From Campylobacterota bacterium (GTDB taxonomy: Bacteria; Campylobacterota; Campylobacteria; Campylobacterales; Sulfurimonadaceae): a stretch of DNA of 6,890 nt. The notes below the pieces were generated by a model. It did no database searches. It was not told the origin of the DNA and saw only the letters and a list, made by a program, of their open reading frames with translations. Position 1 is the first letter of the stretch. Each line of letters begins with the position of its first letter. The DNA is taken from positions 1-6,890 of the forward strand of contig JAADDU010000039.1 of the NCBI GenBank assembly GCA_013153755.1, in the 5' to 3' direction. Positions 1 to 5,079 of the stretch are shown one piece after another. Both the position numbers and the translations under genes were made by a program.

Positions 1-6
1 ATTTGA

Positions 7-162
7 TTTTATATAGATGATTTCATTGCATCTAAAAGATATATAACTAAAAATCAAACTATAGAGATATATGCTTCATCTAAACAAGATTTAAATTTAA
101 ACATATGTAAAAATTCAAATATTTTCATACTCTTTATAGCAGACTTCTTTTTAAAACGATAT
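7..162 (+). other. Coding-like 5' extension of the AraC-type gene, without a start codon
   Basis: This stretch is open in the same frame as the regulator that follows and reads as ordinary protein (it ends ...FILFIADFFLKRYLS). That resembles the end of the N-terminal domain of Campylobacterota AraC-type regulators, from memory. No in-frame ATG, GTG or TTG occurs before the TTG at 163, and a TGA at 4-6 closes the frame. The other two forward frames are also closed close by (TAG at 14-16, TGA at 18-20). The full gene therefore seems to have lost its 5' part by a nonsense mutation or frameshift, or to start at a rare codon such as ATT. Confidence 0.55.
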
Positions 163-729
163 TTGTCATCAAATATATATGAACCCATAGACTTTTTATA
201 TAATAAAATACAAAATGAAATATCATTAAAACTTCTTAACACCCAATCTTTAGATGCACTAAGTTTATATATCATTGATAAAATCATATATATAAAATCA
301 AATACTATAATGAAGAGTATAAAGTGTGAACATAGTGTTATAGAGTTTTTAATACATAGATTATCATTATGTGACATAATGCCAATAGATGCAACACAAG
401 ATGAAATCAAGTTATCAAAAAGAGCAAAAGATATACTGTTAAAAAACTTTGTAAATCCACCAACTATCAATAGACTAGCACATTTATGTGCAACAAATGA
501 ATCAAAATTAAAAAAAATATTTAAAAAGGTATATGGTTATACCATACATAACTATATACAAAAACTTAAACTAGAGAATGCAAATCTACTCTTAAAGGAA
601 CAATCACTAACTATAGGTGAAATCAGTAAGCAAATAGGCTATAAACATCAGGGTCATTTTTCTAAAGTTTATTTTCAAGCATATGGTATCTACCCTAAAG
701 ATTTATTGAAAAAGAAAAAATCCCTTTAG
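163..729 (+). CDS. AraC-family transcriptional regulator, probably 5'-truncated
   Basis: A DNA-binding regulator of the AraC/XylS family. From the TTG at 163 it is 188 residues. The C-terminal half holds the two helix-turn-helix units: about residues 100-125 (PTINRLAHLCATNESKLKKI) and 148-176 (LTIGEISKQIGY, then HQGHFSKVYFQAYGIYPKDL). The second unit carries the family signature with its closing YGIYPKDL. The HQGHFS wording recalls the PchR/YbtA-like branch, but this is weak. Family members usually run to about 250-300 residues with an N-terminal ligand domain; only its tail is present here, and coding-like sequence continues upstream to a TGA at 4-6. TTG 163 is the only common start codon in the open stretch before ATG 310, and no good ribosome site precedes it. 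The gene may be a pseudogene that keeps an intact DNA-binding domain. It reads toward the peroxidase gene 85 bp downstream, so that gene is a possible target. The effector is unknown. Confidence 0.8.
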   Translation: MSSNIYEPIDFLYNKIQNEISLKLLNTQSLDALSLYIIDKIIYIKSNTIMKSIKCEHSVIEFLIHRLSLCDIMPIDATQDEIKLSKRAKDILLKNFVNPPTINRLAHLCATNESKLKKIFKKVYGYTIHNYIQKLKLENANLLLKEQSLTIGEISKQIGYKHQGHFSKVYFQAYGIYPKDLLKKKKSL

Positions 730-760
730 TGCTAAAATAAAATTCCTCTACTGCTAAAAT
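730..760 (+). promoter_or_regulatory. Tandem extended -10 boxes upstream of the peroxidase gene
   Basis: TGCTAAAAT occurs twice, at 730-738 and 752-760, 22 bp apart, so about two helical turns. Each has the TGn-TAAAAT form of an extended -10 box, and the same form recurs before other genes in this window (1889-1897, 5042-5050). The second copy would start transcription near 767 and leave a leader of about 48 nt before the ATG at 815. No good -35 is visible, as is common in Campylobacterota. The repeat could instead be a paired operator. Confidence 0.45.
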
Positions 761-763
761 ATT

Positions 764-777
764 CTTGCCTTATCAAG
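764..777. promoter_or_regulatory. Inverted repeat CTTG-N6-CAAG, possible operator
   Basis: CTTG at 764-767 and CAAG at 774-777 form a short dyad over the start point expected from the -10 box at 755-760. It contains ATCAA, one half of an FNR-type site, but the other half does not match TTGAT, so a true FNR box is not supported. A repressor or AraC-type site is possible. The arms are only 4 bp, so chance is also possible. Confidence 0.2.
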
Positions 778-802
778 TATGATTATATATACTAGTATAA
801 TC

Positions 803-808
803 GAGGAG
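803..808 (+). promoter_or_regulatory. Ribosome binding site that sets the peroxidase start
   Basis: GAGGAG lies six bases before the ATG at 815. It sits inside the 36 extra bases that a start at ATG 779 would add, and ATG 779 has no such site. This and the signal peptide that begins at 815 fix the start. Confidence 0.8.
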
Positions 809-814
809 CATATA

Positions 815-1888
815 ATGAAATATATATATACACTACTTTTAACTTCTGTAACTTTAATTGCAGATATGTCGTTAAAAGACAAGGCACTTAGTAAGGGATT
901 AAAACCTACACCAAAAAATCTACAAAAACTTATAGAGATGGTTGATGATATACAAAATCCACTAACTATACAAAAGATTAAACTTGGAAAAAAACTATTT
1001 TTTGATAAAAATCTATCATTTGATAGGAGTATCGCTTGTGCATCATGTCACGATATAAAAAAAGGTGGAGAAGACTCCATACCAACTGCCATAGGTTATA
1101 AAAATCAAAAAAACCCAAAACATCTAAATACACCAACTGTTTTAGATACTGCTTATTCAAAACATTTTTTTTGGGATGGAAGAGCTAACTCTCTAAGAGA
1201 ACAAGCAAAAGGACCTATGCAAGCTCATTTTGAGATGGCATCTACTCCAAAACTTGTTGAAAGTAGAGTAAAAGAAAATCTAGACTATAAAAATAAATTT
1301 GAAGATATATTTGGTTACGACTCTATCACATTTGATAACATTACAAAAGCCATAGCTAGTTATGAAAAAACCTTAGTTACAAGTGGTAGATACGATGACT
1401 TTTTAAATGGTAATGATGATGCTCTAACTAAAGAAGAAAAACATGGACTTAATTTATTTATAAATATGGGTTGTAAAGCTTGTCATTTTGGGACTGGTGT
1501 AGGTGGACAAAAAATACAAAAATTCCCTTTGCGTAATTATAATGGTCTTATGGATTTAACTACTTACTTTAATGAAGAAGATAAAACAAGAGAGATGAGT
1601 AGCTTTAGTATTAATTTAAGAGAATATAAACCATACCCTTTTGAAAATATAGGTGGTTTTATGGGCAAAGATAAAAATAGAAAATTTAGAGTACCCATAC
1701 TTAGAAACATCTCTAAAACTGCTCCATACTTTCATAATGGCGTAGTAAAAACATTAAAAGAAGCTATAAATATAATGGCAAAAGAACAACTAGGACTTGA
1801 TTTAACTAAAAAACAGTTAAATGATTTAGAATCATTTTTAAAATCTTTAGATGGAGAGATAGTAAACTATAATTTAGAAAGTAAATAA
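815..1888 (+). CDS. Di-heme cytochrome c peroxidase (CCP/MauG superfamily), exported
   Basis: Predicted periplasmic enzyme reducing H2O2 to water with electrons from small c-type cytochromes. The 357-residue protein starts with a signal peptide (MKYIYTLLLTSVTLIA). It has two heme c sites in the family order: C75-A-S-C78-H79 for the peroxidatic heme and C220-K-A-C223-H224 for the electron-transfer heme. FFWDGR (118-123), EQAKGPMQAHFEM (129-141, with E140 at the place of the conserved catalytic glutamate) and PYFHNG (304-309) are typical family blocks. M321 in EAINIM fits the distal methionine of the second heme. Length matches the family (about 330-360). Oddly, the segment before NTPTV reads GYKN where classical enzymes read GHxW, so the usual distal histidine of the first heme seems to be tyrosine (Y95) unless H103 replaces it. 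Start chosen by GAGGAG at 803-808. The AraC-type regulator lies upstream on the same strand. Confidence 0.93.
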   Translation: MKYIYTLLLTSVTLIADMSLKDKALSKGLKPTPKNLQKLIEMVDDIQNPLTIQKIKLGKKLFFDKNLSFDRSIACASCHDIKKGGEDSIPTAIGYKNQKNPKHLNTPTVLDTAYSKHFFWDGRANSLREQAKGPMQAHFEMASTPKLVESRVKENLDYKNKFEDIFGYDSITFDNITKAIASYEKTLVTSGRYDDFLNGNDDALTKEEKHGLNLFINMGCKACHFGTGVGGQKIQKFPLRNYNGLMDLTTYFNEEDKTREMSSFSINLREYKPYPFENIGGFMGKDKNRKFRVPILRNISKTAPYFHNGVVKTLKEAINIMAKEQLGLDLTKKQLNDLESFLKSLDGEIVNYNLESK

Positions 1889-1897
1889 TGCTATAAT
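1889..1897 (+). promoter_or_regulatory. Extended -10 promoter for the 62-residue membrane protein
   Basis: TGC-TATAAT begins directly after the TAA of the peroxidase gene. It has a perfect -10 hexamer (1892-1897) with the TGn extension. Transcription would begin near 1904 and give a leader of about 40 nt carrying the hairpin at 1913-1927. No clear -35 is visible. Confidence 0.55.
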
Positions 1898-1912
1898 CAC
1901 ATCCATAAAAAC

Positions 1913-1927
1913 ACCTCTTTTAGAGGT
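1913..1927 (+). promoter_or_regulatory. Small hairpin in the leader of the 62-residue gene
   Basis: ACCTCT-TTT-AGAGGT is a perfect 6-bp stem with a 3-base loop. No T-run follows, so it is a poor intrinsic terminator for the peroxidase gene. If the promoter at 1889-1897 is used, it lies in the 5' leader, 17 bases before the ATG and just upstream of the AAGGA ribosome site (1934-1938). It could stabilise the RNA or affect initiation. Confidence 0.4.
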
Positions 1928-1944
1928 TAATAAAAGGATTAATA

Positions 1945-2133
1945 ATGCATGATATTATGATAATTTTAGTGATGACATTTCCAATGTTTTTATTTATGAT
2001 ATATCCTGGAATTTGGCTTAGTAACTATGTTGATGAAAATTATAAGATTAGTGAAAAGCAAAAAAGAACCATCATGGTAAGTGCTACATTTTTAAGTGCA
2101 TTGACATTGTCTTCACTTTTATATTGGGTATAG
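1945..2133 (+). CDS. Small two-helix membrane protein of unknown function (62 aa)
   Basis: I do not recognise this protein. It has a hydrophobic segment at about residues 4-25, a polar, charged middle (DENYKISEKQKR, about 30-41), and a second hydrophobic segment at about 44-61 ending in YWV. This predicts a helical hairpin in the inner membrane. There are no cysteines and no metal-binding pattern. It is probably a real gene: AAGGA (1934-1938) lies six bases before the ATG, an extended -10 box lies upstream, no other gene overlaps it, and its amino acid make-up is sensible for a membrane protein. It lies between the peroxidase gene and the convergent nor operon and so may belong to respiratory or NO functions, but position is the only argument for that. 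Confidence 0.7.
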   Translation: MHDIMIILVMTFPMFLFMIYPGIWLSNYVDENYKISEKQKRTIMVSATFLSALTLSSLLYWV

Positions 2134-2162
2134 TAAATTATTTGATTTAAATTGTGTGAGAG

Positions 2163-2189
2163 ATAGACTCCCTAAGATAGGGAGTCTAT
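2163..2189. terminator. Bidirectional hairpin terminator between convergent genes
   Basis: ATAGACTCCCTA (2163-2174), loop AGA, then TAGGGAGTCTAT (2178-2189) form a perfect 12-bp stem with five G-C pairs. It lies 29 bp after the stop of the + strand membrane protein gene and 6 bp after the stop of the last nor-operon gene on the - strand, where a shared terminator is expected. Neither side has a clear T-run, so release may be inefficient or factor-assisted, or the stem may mainly protect 3' ends. Confidence 0.75.
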
Positions 2190-2195
2190 AAGATA

Positions 2196-2348
2196 TTAAC
2201 CTTCTTGTTCTAATCTAGCTTTTTCTTGTTTGTAAATCCAAATCATTGGAAGTACAATTATAGTATGAAGAAAAATAGTTAGAGTTAAAGGACCTTGATT
2301 TAGTATAGCAAAAATACTAGGTACAACATCTGTTAATGGTTCAATCAT
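2196..2348 (-). CDS. Small single-helix membrane protein at the end of the nor operon (50 aa)
   Basis: Unrecognised. The protein begins MIEPLTDVVPSIFAILNQGP, then has one hydrophobic helix at about residues 21-39 (LTLTIFLHTIIVLPMIWIY) and a charged tail (KQEKARLEQEG). It should be an inner-membrane protein with a short, charged end. The ribosome site AAGGAG (2362 down to 2357) overlaps the norB stop codon and lies eight bases before the ATG. Only 12 bp separate it from norB, so it is almost certainly cotranscribed and probably translationally coupled. The operon terminator stem follows 6 bp after its stop. This position suggests a small accessory subunit or assembly factor of the nitric oxide reductase, comparable in idea to the small subunits of heme-copper oxidases. 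That role is inference from context; no catalytic motif is visible. Confidence 0.75.
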   Translation of the reverse strand: MIEPLTDVVPSIFAILNQGPLTLTIFLHTIIVLPMIWIYKQEKARLEQEG

Positions 2349-2360
2349 AATACCGTCTCC

Positions 2361-3800
2361 TTATCTTTCGTGAACTGGATTTTTACCAGTAGTAAGTAAA
2401 TCTTTAGCTAAGAATACAAATCCAAGTAATGTAACAACACCCATTATCATTCTCCAATCCATAGCTTGTGCGAACCATAGTCCACTTTGACCATCAAAGA
2501 AACCTGACCAAGTAGCACCCATCTGTGCACGAGAAACAAGAACTTGAACATATCCAGCGATAGTTAAAGCTACACCCATACCAAATACACCACCAGTAAT
2601 TAAACTAACACCCCAAATAGAAGCTTTAGTATGTTTAAGAACTTTGATACCATTTGTTCCTTGAACTGCAAGATACATCATACCTATAAGGATAGTTGCA
2701 TAAGCACCAAAGAATGCTAGGTGACCATGTGCTGCAGTAAACTGCGTACCATGAGTATAAAGGTTTACTTGTGGTAATGTATGGAAAAATCCCCAGATAC
2801 CAGCACCTAAGAAGTTACCAAATGCATTTAAAACAATCCAAGTAAACGCAGGTTTATTGTTGATTGTATGTCCAGCAATAGAATGTCCTTCCATACCTTC
2901 AGCCATTTGAAGACCTGTTTCTTTACCCCAATCATATAACACATGTATAAACATAGCTACAAGTGGTAAAGGCTCTAGAGCTGAGAATAATGCACCGATT
3001 TCCCACCAGTACTCAGGTGTACCGATCCAGAAGTAGTGGTGACCAAGACCAAGGATACCAGAACCAAATAACATTGCAACTTCTATCCATAACCACATCT
3101 CAACAACTTGACGCTTAGCACCAATAATAGTGATAAGACCATAAGCAGCTAAAGCACCAACAAAAACTTCCCAAGTAGCTTCAACCCATAAGTGGATTAC
3201 CCACCACCACCAATATTGATCAATAGAGATATTATCTGTAAAGAACATACCAGCTAAGTATAAACCAGCAAAAGCGATCATATCAGCCATAAGTACAGTT
3301 ACAATTCCTGTTCTTTCACCTTTCATACCAGTAAAGAAAAGGTTTGCAACAAAACCAAGAGCAACAACTACGATACCCCAGTCAGCCCATCTTGGAGCTT
3401 CAATATACTCACGACCCTCTGTAATAAACCAGATTGTAGTTTCATCTGCCGGTCCAACTTGGATAAATAGATAAACTAAAACAACAACTACGATAGCAGC
3501 TGCAAAGATCCAAAATAGTAATTTACCTATTTTGATACCAACTGTTTCTATACCTGTTTCATCTGGTAATAGCCAGTAAACAGAACCAAACATAGCAAAA
3601 ACCATCCATACAACAAGTGCATTAATGTGTAATATTCTAGCAATAGAGAAATCTAGGATTCCATATAAAAAACTAGGCATTACAAACTGAATTGCTGCTA
3701 CAAGACCAAAAACCAATTGAGCCCCAAAAAGAATAGCAGCAAAAGTAAAATACCATGTTGCTAACTGTTTTGACTCTGATGTTAAAGAATTATTTGCCAT
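2361..3800 (-). CDS. norB: Nitric oxide reductase catalytic subunit NorB (cNOR type)
   Basis: Integral membrane subunit of the cytochrome c-dependent NO reductase, which couples two NO into N2O at a heme b3/non-heme iron centre. At 479 residues it is slightly longer than Pseudomonas NorB (about 466) and shows about twelve hydrophobic segments. All expected ligands are visible: H58 (RILHIN) and H360 for low-spin heme b; H358 for heme b3 (both in TAAHGH); H203 and E207 (VIHLWVE) with H254 and H255 (GLGHHYFWIG) for the iron FeB; and E276 (ALEPLPL) at the place of the second conserved glutamate. There is no N-terminal extension of the quinol-oxidising qNOR kind, which agrees with a separate norC. 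The ATG lies inside the end of norC (11-bp overlap) with GGAG six bases upstream, so translation is coupled. The gene is visibly richer in G+C than its flanks, partly because it encodes many Trp, Gly, Ala and His residues. Confidence 0.97.
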   Translation of the reverse strand: MANNSLTSESKQLATWYFTFAAILFGAQLVFGLVAAIQFVMPSFLYGILDFSIARILHINALVVWMVFAMFGSVYWLLPDETGIETVGIKIGKLLFWIFAAAIVVVVLVYLFIQVGPADETTIWFITEGREYIEAPRWADWGIVVVALGFVANLFFTGMKGERTGIVTVLMADMIAFAGLYLAGMFFTDNISIDQYWWWWVIHLWVEATWEVFVGALAAYGLITIIGAKRQVVEMWLWIEVAMLFGSGILGLGHHYFWIGTPEYWWEIGALFSALEPLPLVAMFIHVLYDWGKETGLQMAEGMEGHSIAGHTINNKPAFTWIVLNAFGNFLGAGIWGFFHTLPQVNLYTHGTQFTAAHGHLAFFGAYATILIGMMYLAVQGTNGIKVLKHTKASIWGVSLITGGVFGMGVALTIAGYVQVLVSRAQMGATWSGFFDGQSGLWFAQAMDWRMIMGVVTLLGFVFLAKDLLTTGKNPVHER

Positions 3801-4443
3801 TTACTGCTCCTTGCATGCGTCCAAAGTTTCTTGGGAAACCATTTGTATCTATAGAAGACATATGTTTTAAGAATGCAACTAAACCTATAGCCTCATCTGC
3901 TGTAATACCTAAATCAGGCATCATACGAGCATGTGTAGGGTATTGGTCAGGATGTTGTAAAAATTCAGCCATAGCTTCCTCTTTAGTATCTTTACCAGTT
4001 AATGCTTGCATAGCACCTTCTGGACCCCATGCTGGATCTAACCAAGCTTTTGTTAAATCTGGAGCATAATATGCACCATTTCCAAGTAGTGTATGACAAT
4101 CCATACAGTTTTTCGCTTGTGAACCTAACTTACCTAAGTGAAGTAAAGCTCCTGCTTCTTCTACTGAATAATCATCACGACCAAAAAACTTCTCTTTTTC
4201 GCCAATTACTGGTACTTCATGTCCACGCTTAGCGTCCATTTCGTAAGTAACTTTGTAGTTTATAACTGTTGGAGCTGGAACTCTCTTAGTTACACCATTT
4301 TGAAGATCTGCGTCTGTACCCATAGAAATTTGCATTGATGTATCAAATGTCAACCAAATTAATAATACAGATGCAAACCCTGTAATCCATGTCGCTGATC
4401 GTTGCCAAAAACGATTATCACTCCATACTGACTTATTTGCCAC
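3790..4443 (-). CDS. norC: Nitric oxide reductase cytochrome c subunit NorC, with an enlarged periplasmic segment
   Basis: Membrane-anchored cytochrome c that passes electrons to NorB. From the GTG start it has 217 residues: a short cytoplasmic end, one helix at about 17-33, then a periplasmic part with one heme c site, C113-M-D-C116-H117, inside CMDCHTLLGNGAYYAPDL. That block and SSIDTNGFPRN near the end are typical of NorC. The heme's sixth ligand is probably M175 in ARMMPDLGIT. Pseudomonas NorC is about 146 residues with its heme near residue 61, so this protein has some 50 extra residues between anchor and heme (about 40-105). The GTG at 4443 is preferred to in-frame ATGs at 4479 and 4470 because those lie inside the preceding gene, while AGAGGGGG sits five bases before the GTG. 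It would start MANKS, much like NorB's MANNS. It overlaps norB by 11 bp and follows the 108-residue gene after 16 bp. Confidence 0.94.
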   Translation of the reverse strand: MANKSVWSDNRFWQRSATWITGFASVLLIWLTFDTSMQISMGTDADLQNGVTKRVPAPTVINYKVTYEMDAKRGHEVPVIGEKEKFFGRDDYSVEEAGALLHLGKLGSQAKNCMDCHTLLGNGAYYAPDLTKAWLDPAWGPEGAMQALTGKDTKEEAMAEFLQHPDQYPTHARMMPDLGITADEAIGLVAFLKHMSSIDTNGFPRNFGRMQGAVNGK

Positions 4444-4448
4444 TATTT

Positions 4449-4456
4449 CCCCCTCT
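4449..4456 (-). promoter_or_regulatory. Shine-Dalgarno site that sets the norC GTG start
   Basis: On the - strand AGAGGGGG (4456 down to 4449) lies in the 16-bp gap after the preceding stop codon and five bases before GTG at 4443. The in-frame ATGs at 4479 and 4470 have no comparable site. A computed gene call taking the first ATG would lengthen NorC by 12 residues. Confidence 0.75.
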
Positions 4457-4459
4457 GCT

Positions 4460-4786
4460 TTAATGTTCATTTTCTTCATGAACCTGATTTTGCATATAAT
4501 AAACTGCGTAAGGTAGTAAAAACAACCCTATAGCAGCAACAACTAAAGCTTTTGCAGTAAATTCACCTACATGCATCAAACTTCCCATCAAATACAAACA
4601 ATAGGCTGTTAACAACCAAAACATATAAGCAATAGACATTGCCCAAGGTTTTAAGAGTTTAACTTTTACTGCAGTATATATGCCAACATAAAATCCTCCA
4701 AAAACTAACACAAGAGCTGAAGAGAGAAATATAGGTAGAAAATCATCTACAGCTATATCTACTCTTACTATATTTGGATCTACCAT
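4460..4786 (-). CDS. Three-helix membrane protein, first gene of the nor operon (108 aa)
   Basis: Not assigned to a known family. Three hydrophobic segments are visible at about residues 17-40, 48-71 and 79-98, followed by a polar tail rich in Glu, Asn and His (MQNQVHEENEH). The N-terminus is acidic (MVDPNIVRVDIAVDDF). A single membrane-proximal histidine (H72, in SLMHVGEF) is present, but no heme or copper motif. It is the first gene downstream of the FNR-type promoter. GGAG lies eight bases before its ATG, and norC begins 16 bp after its stop, so it should be made together with NorCB. Helix number and size differ from NorE (about five helices, cytochrome oxidase subunit III-like) and from NorF (two helices, about 70-80 residues). 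An accessory or assembly role for NO reductase is likely from position but not shown. Confidence 0.85.
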   Translation of the reverse strand: MVDPNIVRVDIAVDDFLPIFLSSALVLVFGGFYVGIYTAVKVKLLKPWAMSIAYMFWLLTAYCLYLMGSLMHVGEFTAKALVVAAIGLFLLPYAVYYMQNQVHEENEH

Positions 4787-4811
4787 TTTTTACACTCCAT
4801 AAACTTTGTTA

Positions 4812-4823
4812 GATTCTAGAATC
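4812..4823. promoter_or_regulatory. Perfect 12-bp palindrome at the predicted nor transcript start
   Basis: GATTCTAGAATC reads the same on both strands. It sits just downstream of the candidate nor -10 and covers or touches the start point predicted near 4823. This is a typical position for a repressor operator. A chance palindrome of this length in a 293-bp AT-rich spacer is unlikely but not excluded. Confidence 0.35.
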
Positions 4824-4829
4824 ATGCGT

Positions 4830-4835
4830 AGTCTA
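4830..4835 (-). promoter_or_regulatory. Candidate -10 box of the nor operon
   Basis: On the - strand TAGACT (4835 down to 4830) matches TATAAT at four of six positions. It is 22 bases past the end of the FNR-type box, exactly the class II arrangement (box centred at -41.5 from a start near 4823). TTTAAT (4840 down to 4835) is an alternative with a less regular distance. Confidence 0.4.
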
Positions 4836-4857
4836 TTAAATTTGGTTTAAAAATAGG

Positions 4858-4871
4858 TTGATACAAATCAA
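4858..4871 (-). promoter_or_regulatory. Perfect FNR/DNR-type box upstream of the nor operon
   Basis: TTGAT-ACAA-ATCAA is an exact match to the TTGAT-N4-ATCAA consensus of FNR and the related NO-responsive regulators (DNR, NNR). It is centred at 4864.5, about 41.5 bp before the predicted nor start. This fits activation by a CRP/FNR-family protein under low oxygen or NO. It differs from the TTAAC-N4-GTTAA site of the Campylobacter regulator NssR. The divergent kinase gene starts 208 bp away and is a less likely target. Confidence 0.8.
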
Positions 4872-5041
4872 TTATTAAAACTAATTTTTATAATTTATAA
4901 AATTTTTATTATATATGTTACTTTTTGTATGATAAAACTATCTCTTTTATCGATATCGTTTATAATTATTATAATTTAAAATTATTATATTGATTTATGA
5001 TTAAATTTTATTCAAATAAAAAAAATTAATATCTAAAAATC
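4872..5041. other. AT-rich remainder of the divergent spacer, with a 7-bp inverted repeat
   Basis: The whole gene-free spacer is 293 bp (4787-5079). Apart from the sites listed separately it is very AT-rich and holds no ORF. GATAAAA (4931-4937) and TTTTATC (4945-4951) form a perfect inverted repeat with a 7-base gap, overlapping the palindrome CGATATCG (4951-4958). AATTATTATA is repeated directly at 4964-4973 and 4980-4989. Such sequence may be curved or act as an upstream element; function is not shown. Confidence 0.3.
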
Positions 5042-5050
5042 TGTTAAAAT
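5042..5050 (+). promoter_or_regulatory. Extended -10 promoter of the phosphatase-kinase gene
   Basis: TGT-TAAAAT has the same TGn-TAnAAT form seen at 730-738, 752-760 and 1889-1897. It predicts a start near 5057 and a leader of about 23 nt that still contains GGGAG (5068-5072), seven bases before the ATG at 5080. No clear -35 is seen. Confidence 0.5.
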
Positions 5051-5079
5051 TGCACTATATATGAGTTGGGAGTATAGAT

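Noticed and set aside
54..470. Open frame of 138 codons on the - strand across the AraC-type gene
   Set aside because: It lies antisense to a clear HTH protein, has no sensible domain, and reflects AT-rich codons read backward.
764..777. FNR-type box before the peroxidase gene
   Set aside because: Only the ATCAA half matches; the left half fails the TTGAT consensus at the required spacing.
779..814. Longer peroxidase start at ATG 779
   Set aside because: The added residues carry no signal, the GAGGAG site lies within them, and the signal peptide begins at 815.
978..1160. 60-codon - strand frame inside the peroxidase gene
   Set aside because: It overlaps the first heme motif of a well-supported gene and has no independent support.
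3755..4232. Two + strand frames (104 and 67 codons) across norB and norC
   Set aside because: They are antisense to the conserved NorC heme region and the NorB start, and have no promoter or ribosome site of note.
4961..4990. AT-rich direct repeats (AATTATTATA twice) as iterons or an origin
   Set aside because: Only two copies, low-complexity sequence, and no replication gene or DnaA boxes nearby.
5045..5054. Sigma-54 promoter before the kinase gene (TTGCA at 5050-5054)
   Set aside because: The required GG element about ten bases upstream is absent; an extended -10 explains the region better.
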